18,168 nt of DNA from an uncultured Bacteroidota bacterium (GTDB lineage: Bacteria; Bacteroidota; Bacteroidia; Chitinophagales; Chitinophagaceae), in assembly GCA_946479615.1 (NCBI GenBank), contig CAMLGR010000100.1, forward strand, positions 1 through 18,168, read 5' to 3'. The translations under genes and the position numbers were made by a program. Below, one piece after another: positions 7,835 to 14,975 of this stretch. The stretch's first letter is position 1, and every line of letters starts with the position of its first letter. The notes beneath the pieces are model-generated. The model searched no databases. It had not been told where the DNA came from and saw nothing but the letters and a program-made list of their open reading frames with translations.

Positions 7835-8542
7835 ATGAGAAAGTATCTATCAGCCCTTATACTGGGTGCCTGCGCTTTTGTTACCGTTCATGCGCAGGAT
7901 AATGACAAACCAAAAATCGAAGGCAGCGGTAATATCATTACAAAAGATATCGCAGTCAGTTCCTTTGACCAGTTGAATGTAAAAGGAGTATTCAGTGTAC
8001 TATTAACCCAGGGAAATAAGGAGGAAGTAAAGATCGAAGCAGATGACAACCTGCAACAACTTTTCGAAGTAAAGAATGAAGGGTCGACGCTCAGTATCGG
8101 TATGAAAAATGATGTGAACTTCAACAGCAAGAAAAAGATCAGGGTATATGTGACCTTCAAAAAACTGAAGAGCATGGACCTGAAAACGGTAGGCGATATC
8201 ACATCGGATCAAAACCTCAGTTTTGATGATCTGAAAATATCCAACAAAAGTGTAGGTTCTGTCGACCTGAAAATGACAGCGGCCAATCTCGATGTAGATA
8301 ACAAAAGTGTTGGCAGCGTAAAACTCAATGGCAAAGCAGAGAACGCAACCATAAGAAATAAAGGAGTAGGAAGTTTATGGGCTGCCAGTTTCGTGGTACA
8401 AAAAATGGATATCGAAAACAGTGGAGTGGGTTCAGCGGAAGTCAATGCAGCAAAAGAATTAAAAGTAAAAGACAGCTTCCTGGGAAAAGTAACGAATAAA
8501 GGATCTGCACCGGTGAAGAAGATCAATAAGGCAACGATCTAA
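7835..8542 (+). CDS. Head-GIN domain DUF2807 secreted protein
   Basis: A 235-residue exported protein with a signal peptide ending in VTVHAQ. The mature part matches the DUF2807 (putative auto-transporter adhesin head GIN) family: GSGNIITKDIAVSSFDQLNVKGVFSVLLTQG, then VKIEADDNL and a basic strand IRVYVTFKKLKSMDLKTVGDI. From about residue 135 the chain has four rungs with a repeated VGS corner (NKSVGSVDL, NKSVGSVKL, NKGVGSLWA, NSGVGSAEV), as expected for a right-handed beta-helix-like stack. It probably lies in the periplasm or at the outer membrane; the ligand is unknown. It is monocistronic: operator-like dyads lie upstream and a strong terminator directly follows. Confidence 0.88.
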   Translation: MRKYLSALILGACAFVTVHAQDNDKPKIEGSGNIITKDIAVSSFDQLNVKGVFSVLLTQGNKEEVKIEADDNLQQLFEVKNEGSTLSIGMKNDVNFNSKKKIRVYVTFKKLKSMDLKTVGDITSDQNLSFDDLKISNKSVGSVDLKMTAANLDVDNKSVGSVKLNGKAENATIRNKGVGSLWAASFVVQKMDIENSGVGSAEVNAAKELKVKDSFLGKVTNKGSAPVKKINKATI

Positions 8543-8569
8543 TTGAAGATTATCATATAAGTCTTCCTT

Positions 8570-8622
8570 GCAAAGGGTTAACGAGGCAACTGCTAAAGCC
8601 GGATCGTTAACCTTTTGCTTTT
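8570..8622 (+). terminator. Terminator after the DUF2807 gene
   Basis: A 15-bp stem (8570-8584 with 8604-8618, 14 of 15 matching and the exception a G-T pair) encloses a 19-nt loop and runs into TTTT at 8619-8622, 28 bp after the stop. Its right arm overlaps the last codons of the minus-strand open frame ending at 8607. Confidence 0.8.
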
Positions 8623-8825
8623 ATAGGTAAACCTGCCTGCGGATCATCATTGTCGATGCCGCCAGTATAGTCCTGCTCCCTTCTGAAAAATCGTTTGTTA
8701 TTCAGAACGATGACCGGTAGCGCAGCGTCTTTACTGTATAGCGGGAAAGAAGAACCGGAAGTGAAAGAAATTTTGTGGGAGAAGTATGTAAGTAGTTTTT
8801 CACCACACAGAAACATAGATTTCAC
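8607..8825 (-). pseudogene. Possible C-terminal gene remnant or small ORF
   Basis: A 72-codon minus-strand frame. The first part (MKSMFLCGEKLLTY) is encoded by the adjacent inverted repeat and is probably accidental. The rest, from about FTSGSSFPLYSKDAALPV to the end (GGIDNDDPQAGLPIKAKG), has balanced amino acids and codons similar to the neighbouring genes, so it may be the tail of a gene whose front was lost where the repeat begins. The PLY...VIVLNNKRF stretch loosely recalls plug-like segments but no family can be named. It could equally be a chance frame. The final codons lie in the terminator stem. Confidence 0.3.
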
Positions 8826-8873
8826 ATAGAAGTTCTATGTATGTATTCCTATGTTTCTATGATCCTATGTGGT
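8801..8873. repeat. Imperfect palindrome of CATAG/CTATG words
   Basis: The left side (from 8801) and right side (to 8873) are imperfect reverse complements made of ACATAG words every 7-11 bp, with ACCACA at the left end answered by TGTGGT at the right. The centre is a tight hairpin: 8824-8831 with 8833-8840, 8 of 8 around one base. The right end shares a 13-mer with the element at 18050-18168. It lies 119 bp before the lipoprotein ATG. Confidence 0.65.
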
Positions 8874-8991
8874 AAAAAAATGAAACAGGTATAAGACTTT
8901 CTCTAAAGAAAATCAGGAAAATTTTTTCCGGTCTTTCAATACGATCACACTACAGTTGTATATTTAGGATACCAAACCATTCCTTAATACT

Positions 8992-9531
8992 ATGATCAAA
9001 TTCCTTTCAATAACGATTCTGATAGCCAGCGTTATTCTTAATAGCTCCTGCCAATCCAAAAGCAACAAGAACAGCCCTGCGCCAGTTATAAAAGATTCCG
9101 CTGTACCGGCTAATACAAAAGAGCAACACGTAAAAGATACACTGCCGGAGCCAGTAAATAAGTTAAACCTGGCAACAGTAAAAAATATCGGGGTGTTGTC
9201 ACTTCATAAAGAAATCAAAAGCGATAGTACTGATGAAGATTATGCCAAATGCAGGGCATGGTCATTAACCGCCAGGCAAGTTGAATTCCTGATCAGGAAA
9301 TTTAAATCGATGACAAGCGAGGAGCAATATCTTTCCTATTCCGTTTACAATTGCAGCATCAGCGGGGAAATAAAAATAGACCAGGTACAATATAAATATT
9401 GGATGGGTTCTGGAGGTACATTGGTCTTAAAAAGCAACGGAATATCCTGGTACTTTGGATACCCGGATGAAAAAGAGAGCAACAAGTATTTTATTTCCGG
9501 AAGATTGACGGATAAAGAGTTAAAACAATAA
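8992..9531 (+). CDS. Unrecognised lipoprotein
   Basis: A 179-residue protein with a lipoprotein signal: MIKFLSITILIASVILNSSC, lipobox LNSSC with Cys 20 as the lipidated residue. A linker rich in Ser, Asn, Pro and Lys follows to about residue 55, as in tethered surface or periplasmic lipoproteins. The globular part has AKCRAWSLTARQVEFLIRKF near residues 84-103, then two likely strand pairs (YSVYNCSISGEIKI and YKYWMGSGGTLVLKSNGISWYFG). The two Cys of this part (in AKC and YNC) could form a disulphide in the periplasm. I do not recognise the family. A TATATTTA at 8959-8966 is one base from a -7 box. The gene ends 2 bp from the opposing hydrolase gene with no terminator between. Confidence 0.8.
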   Translation: MIKFLSITILIASVILNSSCQSKSNKNSPAPVIKDSAVPANTKEQHVKDTLPEPVNKLNLATVKNIGVLSLHKEIKSDSTDEDYAKCRAWSLTARQVEFLIRKFKSMTSEEQYLSYSVYNCSISGEIKIDQVQYKYWMGSGGTLVLKSNGISWYFGYPDEKESNKYFISGRLTDKELKQ

Positions 9532-9533
9532 CA

Positions 9534-10544
9534 TTACAAACCTTTCTTCTTATTCAAAATACTCCAGTCGCTATCTTCCTGCACGATCGTATTGGATAAT
9601 TTTCCTAAACCCGCTACTTCCATTTCCACTATATCACCTGGCTGCAGCCATTGTTCCGTATAATTGGGATCGTTCAGTTTGCCGGTACCATTCAATTCCA
9701 GGAAGCAACCGGTACCAACCGTGCCGCTGCCGATCACATCACCGGGATAAAGATCCACTCCGTAAGAAGCTCTTTCAATGATCTCGGCAAAGGTCCAATC
9801 CATATCGCTTACATTTCCCTGGCTCACCTGCTTGCCATTCACCCAGCATTTCATATCCAGGTTCCAGGCTTTGCCGGTGTGATTTTCTTTGGCTGCCGTT
9901 TCAAACTGTGCAAGCTCATCGATAGTGACCAGCCAGGGACCGATCACAGTAGAAAAATCTTTTCCTTTGGCAGGTCCCAGGTTCAATTTCATTTCTTCCA
10001 TCTGCAATGTTCTTGCACTTATATCATTCATGATCATCAATCCGCCGATATATTCATCCGCTTCTTCTGCTTTGATATTTCTTCCATGTTTGCAGATCAG
10101 CACTGCTACTTCGAGTTCGAAATCGAGTTTATCAAAATGATCCGGCATGCAATTGATATCGCCGGGCCCCTGTATGCTATGATGATTGGTGAAATAGAAA
10201 ATAGGGTATTGATCAAATTCAGGGATCATTTCTACTTTACGGTTGCGGCGCGCGGCGGCTACGTGCTGGCGAAAAGCATATCCATCGCGGCAGGAAGTAG
10301 GAAAAGGAACGGGGGCTATCAGGTCCAGGTCATTTGCCGGTGTGCCCCTGCTGCTCGAACGCTGCCCTTCCCTTAGCATCAGTTCACCCGCCTGCGCTAC
10401 CGGGAAAAGGTCCTCCCAGTAATTCAGGAACATACTCATGGTGCCGGGCAGATCGGGATGCAATACATCCATATCGTAGATCATATTGTTGACAAGCACA
10501 CCCAGTTGCTCATGTCCTTCGCGGGTATAGGTAACTAATTTCAT
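9534..10544 (-). CDS. Fumarylacetoacetate hydrolase family protein
   Basis: A 336-residue cytoplasmic enzyme of the FAH family, which cleaves or isomerises beta-diketo and 2-oxo acids during breakdown of tyrosine and other aromatics. The metal site is intact: E143 and E145 in DFELEVAV and D174 in MNDISAR. The PAKGKDFSTVIGPWLV block and the C-terminal GDVIGSGTVGTGCFLE with PGDIVEMEV are also typical. The frame is open to 10658, but MKLVTYTREGHEQLGV at 10544 is the normal start and lies 20 bp after a -7-like box. No other aromatic-degradation gene is adjacent, so true fumarylacetoacetase versus a related hydrolase cannot be decided. It diverges from the membrane hydroxylase gene. Confidence 0.88.
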   Translation of the reverse strand: MKLVTYTREGHEQLGVLVNNMIYDMDVLHPDLPGTMSMFLNYWEDLFPVAQAGELMLREGQRSSSRGTPANDLDLIAPVPFPTSCRDGYAFRQHVAAARRNRKVEMIPEFDQYPIFYFTNHHSIQGPGDINCMPDHFDKLDFELEVAVLICKHGRNIKAEEADEYIGGLMIMNDISARTLQMEEMKLNLGPAKGKDFSTVIGPWLVTIDELAQFETAAKENHTGKAWNLDMKCWVNGKQVSQGNVSDMDWTFAEIIERASYGVDLYPGDVIGSGTVGTGCFLELNGTGKLNDPNYTEQWLQPGDIVEMEVAGLGKLSNTIVQEDSDWSILNKKKGL

Positions 10545-10564
10545 TAACAGATTTTTAAGAACCG

Positions 10565-10572
10565 CTAAGGTA
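10565..10572 (-). promoter_or_regulatory. -7-like element of the FAH-family gene
   Basis: On the minus strand this reads TACCTTAG, one base from TAnnTTTG, followed by CGG, and ends 20 bp before the ATG at 10544. The arrangement resembles that at lysS. Confidence 0.45.
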
Positions 10573-10660
10573 GGAATGTTCGGCAAAAGGATTGATTTAC
10601 TGCCAATTATATTTCCTGTTGCGCAGCAGAATGACCTGTTATTATAAGCAATTTTCAATT

Positions 10661-10668
10661 TATCTTTG
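10661..10668 (+). promoter_or_regulatory. -7 element abutting the hydroxylase start codon
   Basis: TATCTTTG is an exact TAnnTTTG match and ends only 4 bp before the ATG at 10673. In Bacteroidota transcription starts a few bases after this box, so the mRNA would start at or next to the start codon, that is leaderless. A TTA at 10639-10641 with 19-bp spacing is a weak -33 candidate. Confidence 0.55.
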
Positions 10669-10672
10669 CGCC

Positions 10673-11344
10673 ATGCAGTTTGAGAAAATACATAATAAAG
10701 GGCAGGCCAGGCTTTTCAAAAATGATTTCCTGGAAATGCTGACCAAAACGCATCCGTTGGTGATCTGGGGCATGTACCTGCCAATCATCGGCTATATGCT
10801 TTATTATAGTTATGAGGGATTAGGCTATTCAACACAAAGAGTGATCCTTACTTTTTTAGGAGGTATGCTTTTCTGGACCTTCTTCGAATATATCGCGCAC
10901 CGGTTTGTTTTTCATTTGATCAGCAGGAACAAAAGGATGCAGAAATTCGCTTACACCCTGCATGGCAATCACCATCATTATCCGCGTGATAAGCAACGCT
11001 TGTTCATGCCGCCGGTTCCCAGTATTCTTATTTCTTCGGCCATATTTGGTTTGCTGTATCTTTTTATGCGCAGCAATACATTCATGTTCTTCCCCGGTTT
11101 TGTACTGGGATATTTAATGTATGGCACCATGCATTATGCGATCCATGCCTGGAATCCCCCCTTTAAATGGATGAAACCTTTATGGCGCAATCACCACCTG
11201 CATCATTATAAAAATGAACACAACGGGTTTGGTGTAAGCTCTACGATCTGGGATCATGTCTTCGGTACGATGTTCGATCTGAAGAAAGAAAAAGATGATA
11301 AGGAAAAGATTAAAGAGTTGATGTTTGAAAAGAAGAATAAATAA
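10673..11344 (+). CDS. Membrane fatty-acid/sterol hydroxylase family protein
   Basis: A 223-residue integral membrane di-iron oxygenase of the fatty acid hydroxylase/sterol desaturase superfamily. The histidine ligands are all visible: H76-x4-H81 (HRFVFH), HGNHHH at 97-102, H154-x3-H158 (HYAIH) and HHLHH at 174-178. Membrane segments are predicted around residues 28-45, 56-72 and 117-150. The size and spacing resemble yeast Scs7 and human FA2H, which 2-hydroxylate the acyl chain of ceramides, without the cytochrome b5 domain. Many Bacteroidota make sphingolipids, so 2-hydroxylation of a sphingolipid acyl chain is a reasonable inference; other lipid targets such as carotenoids are possible. 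Start 10673 is supported by the adjacent -7 box; the frame is open upstream to 10592. Confidence 0.85.
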   Translation: MQFEKIHNKGQARLFKNDFLEMLTKTHPLVIWGMYLPIIGYMLYYSYEGLGYSTQRVILTFLGGMLFWTFFEYIAHRFVFHLISRNKRMQKFAYTLHGNHHHYPRDKQRLFMPPVPSILISSAIFGLLYLFMRSNTFMFFPGFVLGYLMYGTMHYAIHAWNPPFKWMKPLWRNHHLHHYKNEHNGFGVSSTIWDHVFGTMFDLKKEKDDKEKIKELMFEKKNK

Positions 11345-11353
11345 TTAGTTTAC

Positions 11354-11422
11354 ATGTTAAGGGCTAAATTTTAAATGCTAAATGTCAGCAAACAAGATAA
11401 TTTAAAATTTAGCACTTAACAT
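11354..11422. repeat. 23-bp inverted repeat in a convergent gap
   Basis: Arms 11354-11376 and 11400-11422 match at 22 of 23 positions around a 23-nt loop. The words TTAAGGGCTAAA and GCTAAATG recur in arm and loop. It starts 9 bp after the hydroxylase stop and ends 6 bp before the 3' end of the opposing gene, nearly filling the gap, as at 6598-6693. Confidence 0.85.
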
Positions 11423-11428
11423 CATACC

Positions 11429-11746
11429 TCACCACTTCTCCTCCTCGCTGATATCCTTCTCTTTCTGTTTGAATGCTTCGCGTGATTTTATTTTTTGCAC
11501 CTGTCGTTCTATTAACAGGTCGGTAATGATCTCTGCTGCTTCACGGTCTTCATTTTCCTCCAGCATGGCCCTGAGTTTATTTTCATTGACATCAACGCGG
11601 TAAAGGATCGCGATCAGTTTGTTGAAGTCGCGCTGCAACAAATCATTTACCCGGTCGACTAATAATTGACGGCCGGGTATGGTATCATCTTTCACCATGA
11701 TTTCAATGTCCTGTGCTACACCTGAAAATATTTCTTCCTGTTTCAT
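11429..11746 (-). CDS. Small helical conserved hypothetical protein
   Basis: A 105-residue cytoplasmic protein with no signal peptide. It is predicted almost wholly helical and is highly charged. The most distinctive part is RDFNKLIAILYRVDVNENKLRAMLEE in the middle, then EAAEIITDLLIERQVQKIKSREAF and an acidic Glu-rich tail. I associate this pattern with a conserved Bacteroidota family of unknown function, but no biochemical role can be assigned. A TATATTTA at 11760-11767 (minus strand), one base from the -7 consensus, lies 13 bp before the ATG and would give a very short leader. The 3' end meets the hydroxylase gene across an inverted repeat. Confidence 0.75.
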   Translation of the reverse strand: MKQEEIFSGVAQDIEIMVKDDTIPGRQLLVDRVNDLLQRDFNKLIAILYRVDVNENKLRAMLEENEDREAAEIITDLLIERQVQKIKSREAFKQKEKDISEEEKW

Positions 11747-11812
11747 ATTCCTGGCAAGCTAAATATAACCACATTATAAAAAAATTGTTAAAGAATATTG
11801 GCATTACATGAA

Positions 11813-11830
11813 ATACGAAAATAATCGTAT
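11813..11830. promoter_or_regulatory. Operator-like dyad ATACGA-N6-TCGTAT
   Basis: A 6-bp dyad with a 6-bp AT-only centre lies 43 bp before the receptor ATG and overlaps a degraded -7 box (TATATTG, 11828-11834). Its left half, spacing and TCGT match the dyad at 7771-7786 before the DUF2807 gene. The functional role is inferred. Confidence 0.4.
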
Positions 11831-11872
11831 ATTGCTGTCTCATAGCCAAACCAAGCCAAAGTATACCAAGCC

Positions 11873-14686
11873 ATGAGAAAGATTGTCTTTTTGACCTGTC
11901 TGCTGCCCTTACTATGCACTTATGCGATCTCCCAGGGTGTATTGACCGGTAAGATCATTGATTCATCTTCCAAAAAGCCCTTAAGTCTTGCTACCATTAC
12001 TGTTTTCAAAGCAGCTGATACGGCACTGATCACGTATCGTCTGAGTACACCGGAAGGCGATTTCAAAGTTCCTAATCTTCCTGTCGGCCAGGAATGCCGC
12101 GTCGTTATTTCATTTTCGGGGTATGCTGTATACCGCAAAGAATTTACACTCACCCCGGACCAGCCCACACATGATATCGGTACGATCTCTATGGCAACCG
12201 ATGCGAAATCTCTCGATGAGGTATTGGTGATAGCAGAGCGGCCCCCGGTAATTATCAAACAGGACACGATCGAGTTCAATGCATCTGCGTTCAAGACATT
12301 ACCCAATGCATTGGTAGAGGATCTATTGAAAAAATTGCCTGGTGTGCAGGTGGATAAAGATGGTAATATCAATGTCAATGGTAAACCGGTCAACCGGATA
12401 CTCGTGGATGGAAAAACTTTTTTTGGCGATGATCCGAAAATGGCGACCCGTAACCTGCCTGCCAATGTGATCGATAAAGTGCAGGTGACCGATGATAAAG
12501 AAGAAATGATGCGCAATGGCGATGACAATCCCAATAATGTAGGGAAAGTTGTCAATATCACGTTGAAGAAAGGAGTAAAGAAAGGATGGTTCGGGAAATT
12601 ATATGCGGGCGGCGGGTCCGATAATTTATATGAAGCCGGAGGTATCGCCAATATATATCGCGATACATTGCAGTTAAGTGTATTGGGGTATACGAATAAC
12701 TTAAACAAAGCAGGATTCAGTTATTCGGAACTGCTGCAGGCCGGTGGCCTGGACCGGACAAGAAGTAACAGCAGCAGCAGCAGTACAAGTATCTGGAACA
12801 ATTCGAGTGGCGGTAACAGCGTTTCGATCAATGGCGTCAACTTCGGAGGTATACAGGGTGGCGGTGGGATTGCTACCAGCAAGGGAATCGGTTTTAATAT
12901 GAACCATGCGCCTTCCACCAAGCGTTCTTTCTTTGCCCAATACTTTTATGGAAATGTGCATGTAGACAGGCACAGTTTTACTCAAACAGAGCAGTACAAT
13001 CTTGATACGGTCGTCACCAATAATACACGGGTAGATGCAGATGCGATCACCAACTCACATAATATTGGTATAGGAGCGCGGTTAAAACCGGATTCGGTGA
13101 CCAATATTTTGATCAATGCCAATTATACGATTGGTCTTTCTGACGAGGACAGGATCAGCGATATCATCAGCAACAATAATAAACTGGGCCCGCTGAGCAA
13201 TGGAGATGTGTTACAAAATAACCAGGGCACTACGCGTTATTACCGGCACATGATTTCCTATACACGATTGTCAAAAACAAAAAAGGGCCGGCGGGTATCG
13301 ATCAGTCATAACCTGGATATCAATAACCGGTTTAATGATAATTCTACAGAAACAGGTCTGCAATTTCAATATCCCACTGCTTTCGATAGCGTGAACGCAC
13401 AGTTGCGCAGGGAAAGAATACCGAGAACAGATGCGAACCTGGTCGTCAATTACAGCGAACCGCTTGGCAAAGGATTTACCTTTCGCGGCGGCGGCCGTTA
13501 TGAATTTGGATTATTACATAATGATATCGGCACATTTAATCGGAATGGCGGTCCCGAATACGATGTACCCAATACTTCACTCAGCAGTAAATTCAGGAGG
13601 ATCAGTCATAAGGGTATGATCACGGCAGGGATCAAGTATAAGATCAAGGATCTTACCATTACCCCTTATGGCAGGTTCATGTCGCAGTATGTAGATAATG
13701 AATTATTATCGTTCAGTACTTCAGTAAAACAAAAGCAAACGGCATGGCTGCCTGCGTTCGCGATTGTTTACAAACAGATCAACCTTGGATATAATAAGGA
13801 TATATCGCTGCCTTATTACAGCTACCTGATCCCTGTAAGCGACAATTCAAATCCGTATTTTATCAACCTGGGAAATATCAATCTCTTGCCGGTCGAAAGA
13901 CACAATATCTCGTTGAACTATTTTCTGAACGATACCAAGCGCACACTGAATATGTATTTTTATGTGAGTGGTGCGGTCATCAATAATGATATTATTCAAA
14001 GCATCAGTATCAACGATAAGGGGGTGCAGACAAATACGCCCGTCAATGCCGATGGCACCCGCAATTTCTATGTCAACATCAATATAAATAAACAGTACAA
14101 GAAGAACCCGAAGTTTATTTTTTCCTGGAACACCGGTAATAATTTTAATTATACCCGCTACCGTCTTTTATACAACAGCGAGAATAGCTGGCAAACGACA
14201 ATCAACTATAATCACTGGTTTGGCGTGAATATGAACTGGAACGATAAAGTGGAGTGGAATGTTTCCTACAGTCTCGGAACCAATTTTACCAGGTATACCA
14301 GCACAGCGTTTAAGAAATTAAACCTGAAATACCAGTACATGGAAAACGAGCTGGTATTGCGTTGGCCCAAACACGTGATCTGGGAAACACAATGCGCGTA
14401 TAGTTACAATAGCAATACAGCGCCGGGAGTGCCTAAAAACATTGTCCGCTGGAATGGGGCGGTGAACTTCACGATGTTAAAGAATGAAGCGGGGGTATTA
14501 AAGCTGAGTATGTTTGATATCCTGGATCGCAATCAGAATGCTTATTCCTATGCTTCGCGGAATATGATAACATTCTCTGAAACAAATGCCTTATCGCGTT
14601 ATTTCATGGCAACGTTTACCTATAATGTGAGGGCGGCAGGCGCTAAAAAGAAAGTGGGAGGTAGAGAAAGGTTGTTCTTGTTCTGA
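11873..14686 (+). CDS. TonB-receptor-like outer-membrane beta-barrel protein
   Basis: A 937-residue outer-membrane protein. After the signal peptide (to YAISQ) comes a carboxypeptidase-regulatory-like domain at about residues 22-105 (LTGKIIDSSSKKPLSLATITVF...DFKVPNLPVG). A plug-type domain follows at about 125-240, containing LPNALVEDLLKKLPGVQVDKDG and VNRILVDGKTFFGDDPKMA. The rest is a barrel of alternating strands ending in FMATFTYNVRAAG plus a basic tail. The layout matches the outer_membrane_beta-barrel (OMP_b-brl_3) group related to TonB-dependent receptors. A Ser-rich stretch near residues 298-318 is encoded partly by five CAG units at 12769-12783. No SusD partner is adjacent, so it is probably not a glycan-uptake SusC; the cargo is unknown. 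Confidence 0.88.
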   Translation: MRKIVFLTCLLPLLCTYAISQGVLTGKIIDSSSKKPLSLATITVFKAADTALITYRLSTPEGDFKVPNLPVGQECRVVISFSGYAVYRKEFTLTPDQPTHDIGTISMATDAKSLDEVLVIAERPPVIIKQDTIEFNASAFKTLPNALVEDLLKKLPGVQVDKDGNINVNGKPVNRILVDGKTFFGDDPKMATRNLPANVIDKVQVTDDKEEMMRNGDDNPNNVGKVVNITLKKGVKKGWFGKLYAGGGSDNLYEAGGIANIYRDTLQLSVLGYTNNLNKAGFSYSELLQAGGLDRTRSNSSSSSTSIWNNSSGGNSVSINGVNFGGIQGGGGIATSKGIGFNMNHAPSTKRSFFAQYFYGNVHVDRHSFTQTEQYNLDTVVTNNTRVDADAITNSHNIGIGARLKPDSVTNILINANYTIGLSDEDRISDIISNNNKLGPLSNGDVLQNNQGTTRYYRHMISYTRLSKTKKGRRVSISHNLDINNRFNDNSTETGLQFQYPTAFDSVNAQLRRERIPRTDANLVVNYSEPLGKGFTFRGGGRYEFGLLHNDIGTFNRNGGPEYDVPNTSLSSKFRRISHKGMITAGIKYKIKDLTITPYGRFMSQYVDNELLSFSTSVKQKQTAWLPAFAIVYKQINLGYNKDISLPYYSYLIPVSDNSNPYFINLGNINLLPVERHNISLNYFLNDTKRTLNMYFYVSGAVINNDIIQSISINDKGVQTNTPVNADGTRNFYVNININKQYKKNPKFIFSWNTGNNFNYTRYRLLYNSENSWQTTINYNHWFGVNMNWNDKVEWNVSYSLGTNFTRYTSTAFKKLNLKYQYMENELVLRWPKHVIWETQCAYSYNSNTAPGVPKNIVRWNGAVNFTMLKNEAGVLKLSMFDILDRNQNAYSYASRNMITFSETNALSRYFMATFTYNVRAAGAKKKVGGRERLFLF

Positions 14687-14935
14687 TGGTTTGAAAAGAA
14701 TATAGTTTCAGATTGCTTGAGAAATAGAACACGGATAGAAGTGGATGGACGGATAAAAGATAGATCAGGGTTTGATTTATAAAATCAAATTGCTGTTGGT
14801 ACCTGTTTTCTGATGGTATACAGAGTTGTGAAGTTTCGGATTGTTTGCAAAGTAGAATACGGATAGAAATAGATAAACGGATAACAGATAGATTCGATTA
14901 AATGAGATTTTGAATTCAATTAATATCCGTCCATC
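14681..14935 (+). repeat. Diverged tandem duplication of about 128 bp
   Basis: A unit starting at TTCTGATGGT (14681, overlapping the receptor stop) recurs from 14808. The best-conserved part, 14704-14765 against 14832-14893, is identical at about 51 of 62 positions without gaps, offset 128 bp. Most differences are G-to-A or C-to-T changes. Flanks are less similar. Confidence 0.75.
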
Positions 14936-14954
14936 CACTTCTATCCGTGTTCTA
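14725..14954. repeat. Perfect 31-bp inverted repeat around the duplication
   Basis: Arm 14725-14755 and arm 14924-14954 are exact reverse complements (31 of 31), built of ACGGATAG/TGGATGG words about 8 bp apart. The second tandem copy (around 14853-14883) differs from this arm at 5 of 31 positions and lies in the 168-nt interior. A small 8-bp dyad (14771-14778 with 14782-14789) is also inside. The gap lies between the convergent receptor and TIGR02757 genes. Confidence 0.88.
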
Positions 14955-14975
14955 CTGATCCTATATAAAAACTAA

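Noticed and set aside
9651..10376. A 241-codon plus-strand frame antisense to the FAH-family gene
   Set aside because: It lies wholly within a well-supported gene on the other strand and shows no domain.
11920..12708. A 262-codon frame antisense to the receptor gene
   Set aside because: It is a shadow; the plus-strand protein has clear plug-domain motifs there.
12769..12783. Five CAG units in the receptor gene as a phase-variation tract
   Set aside because: The units are in frame and only five long, so slippage would merely change the number of Ser residues.
14771..14789. An 8-bp dyad with 3-nt loop as the receptor terminator
   Set aside because: The stem is AT-only and not followed by a T tract; kept only as a minor note.
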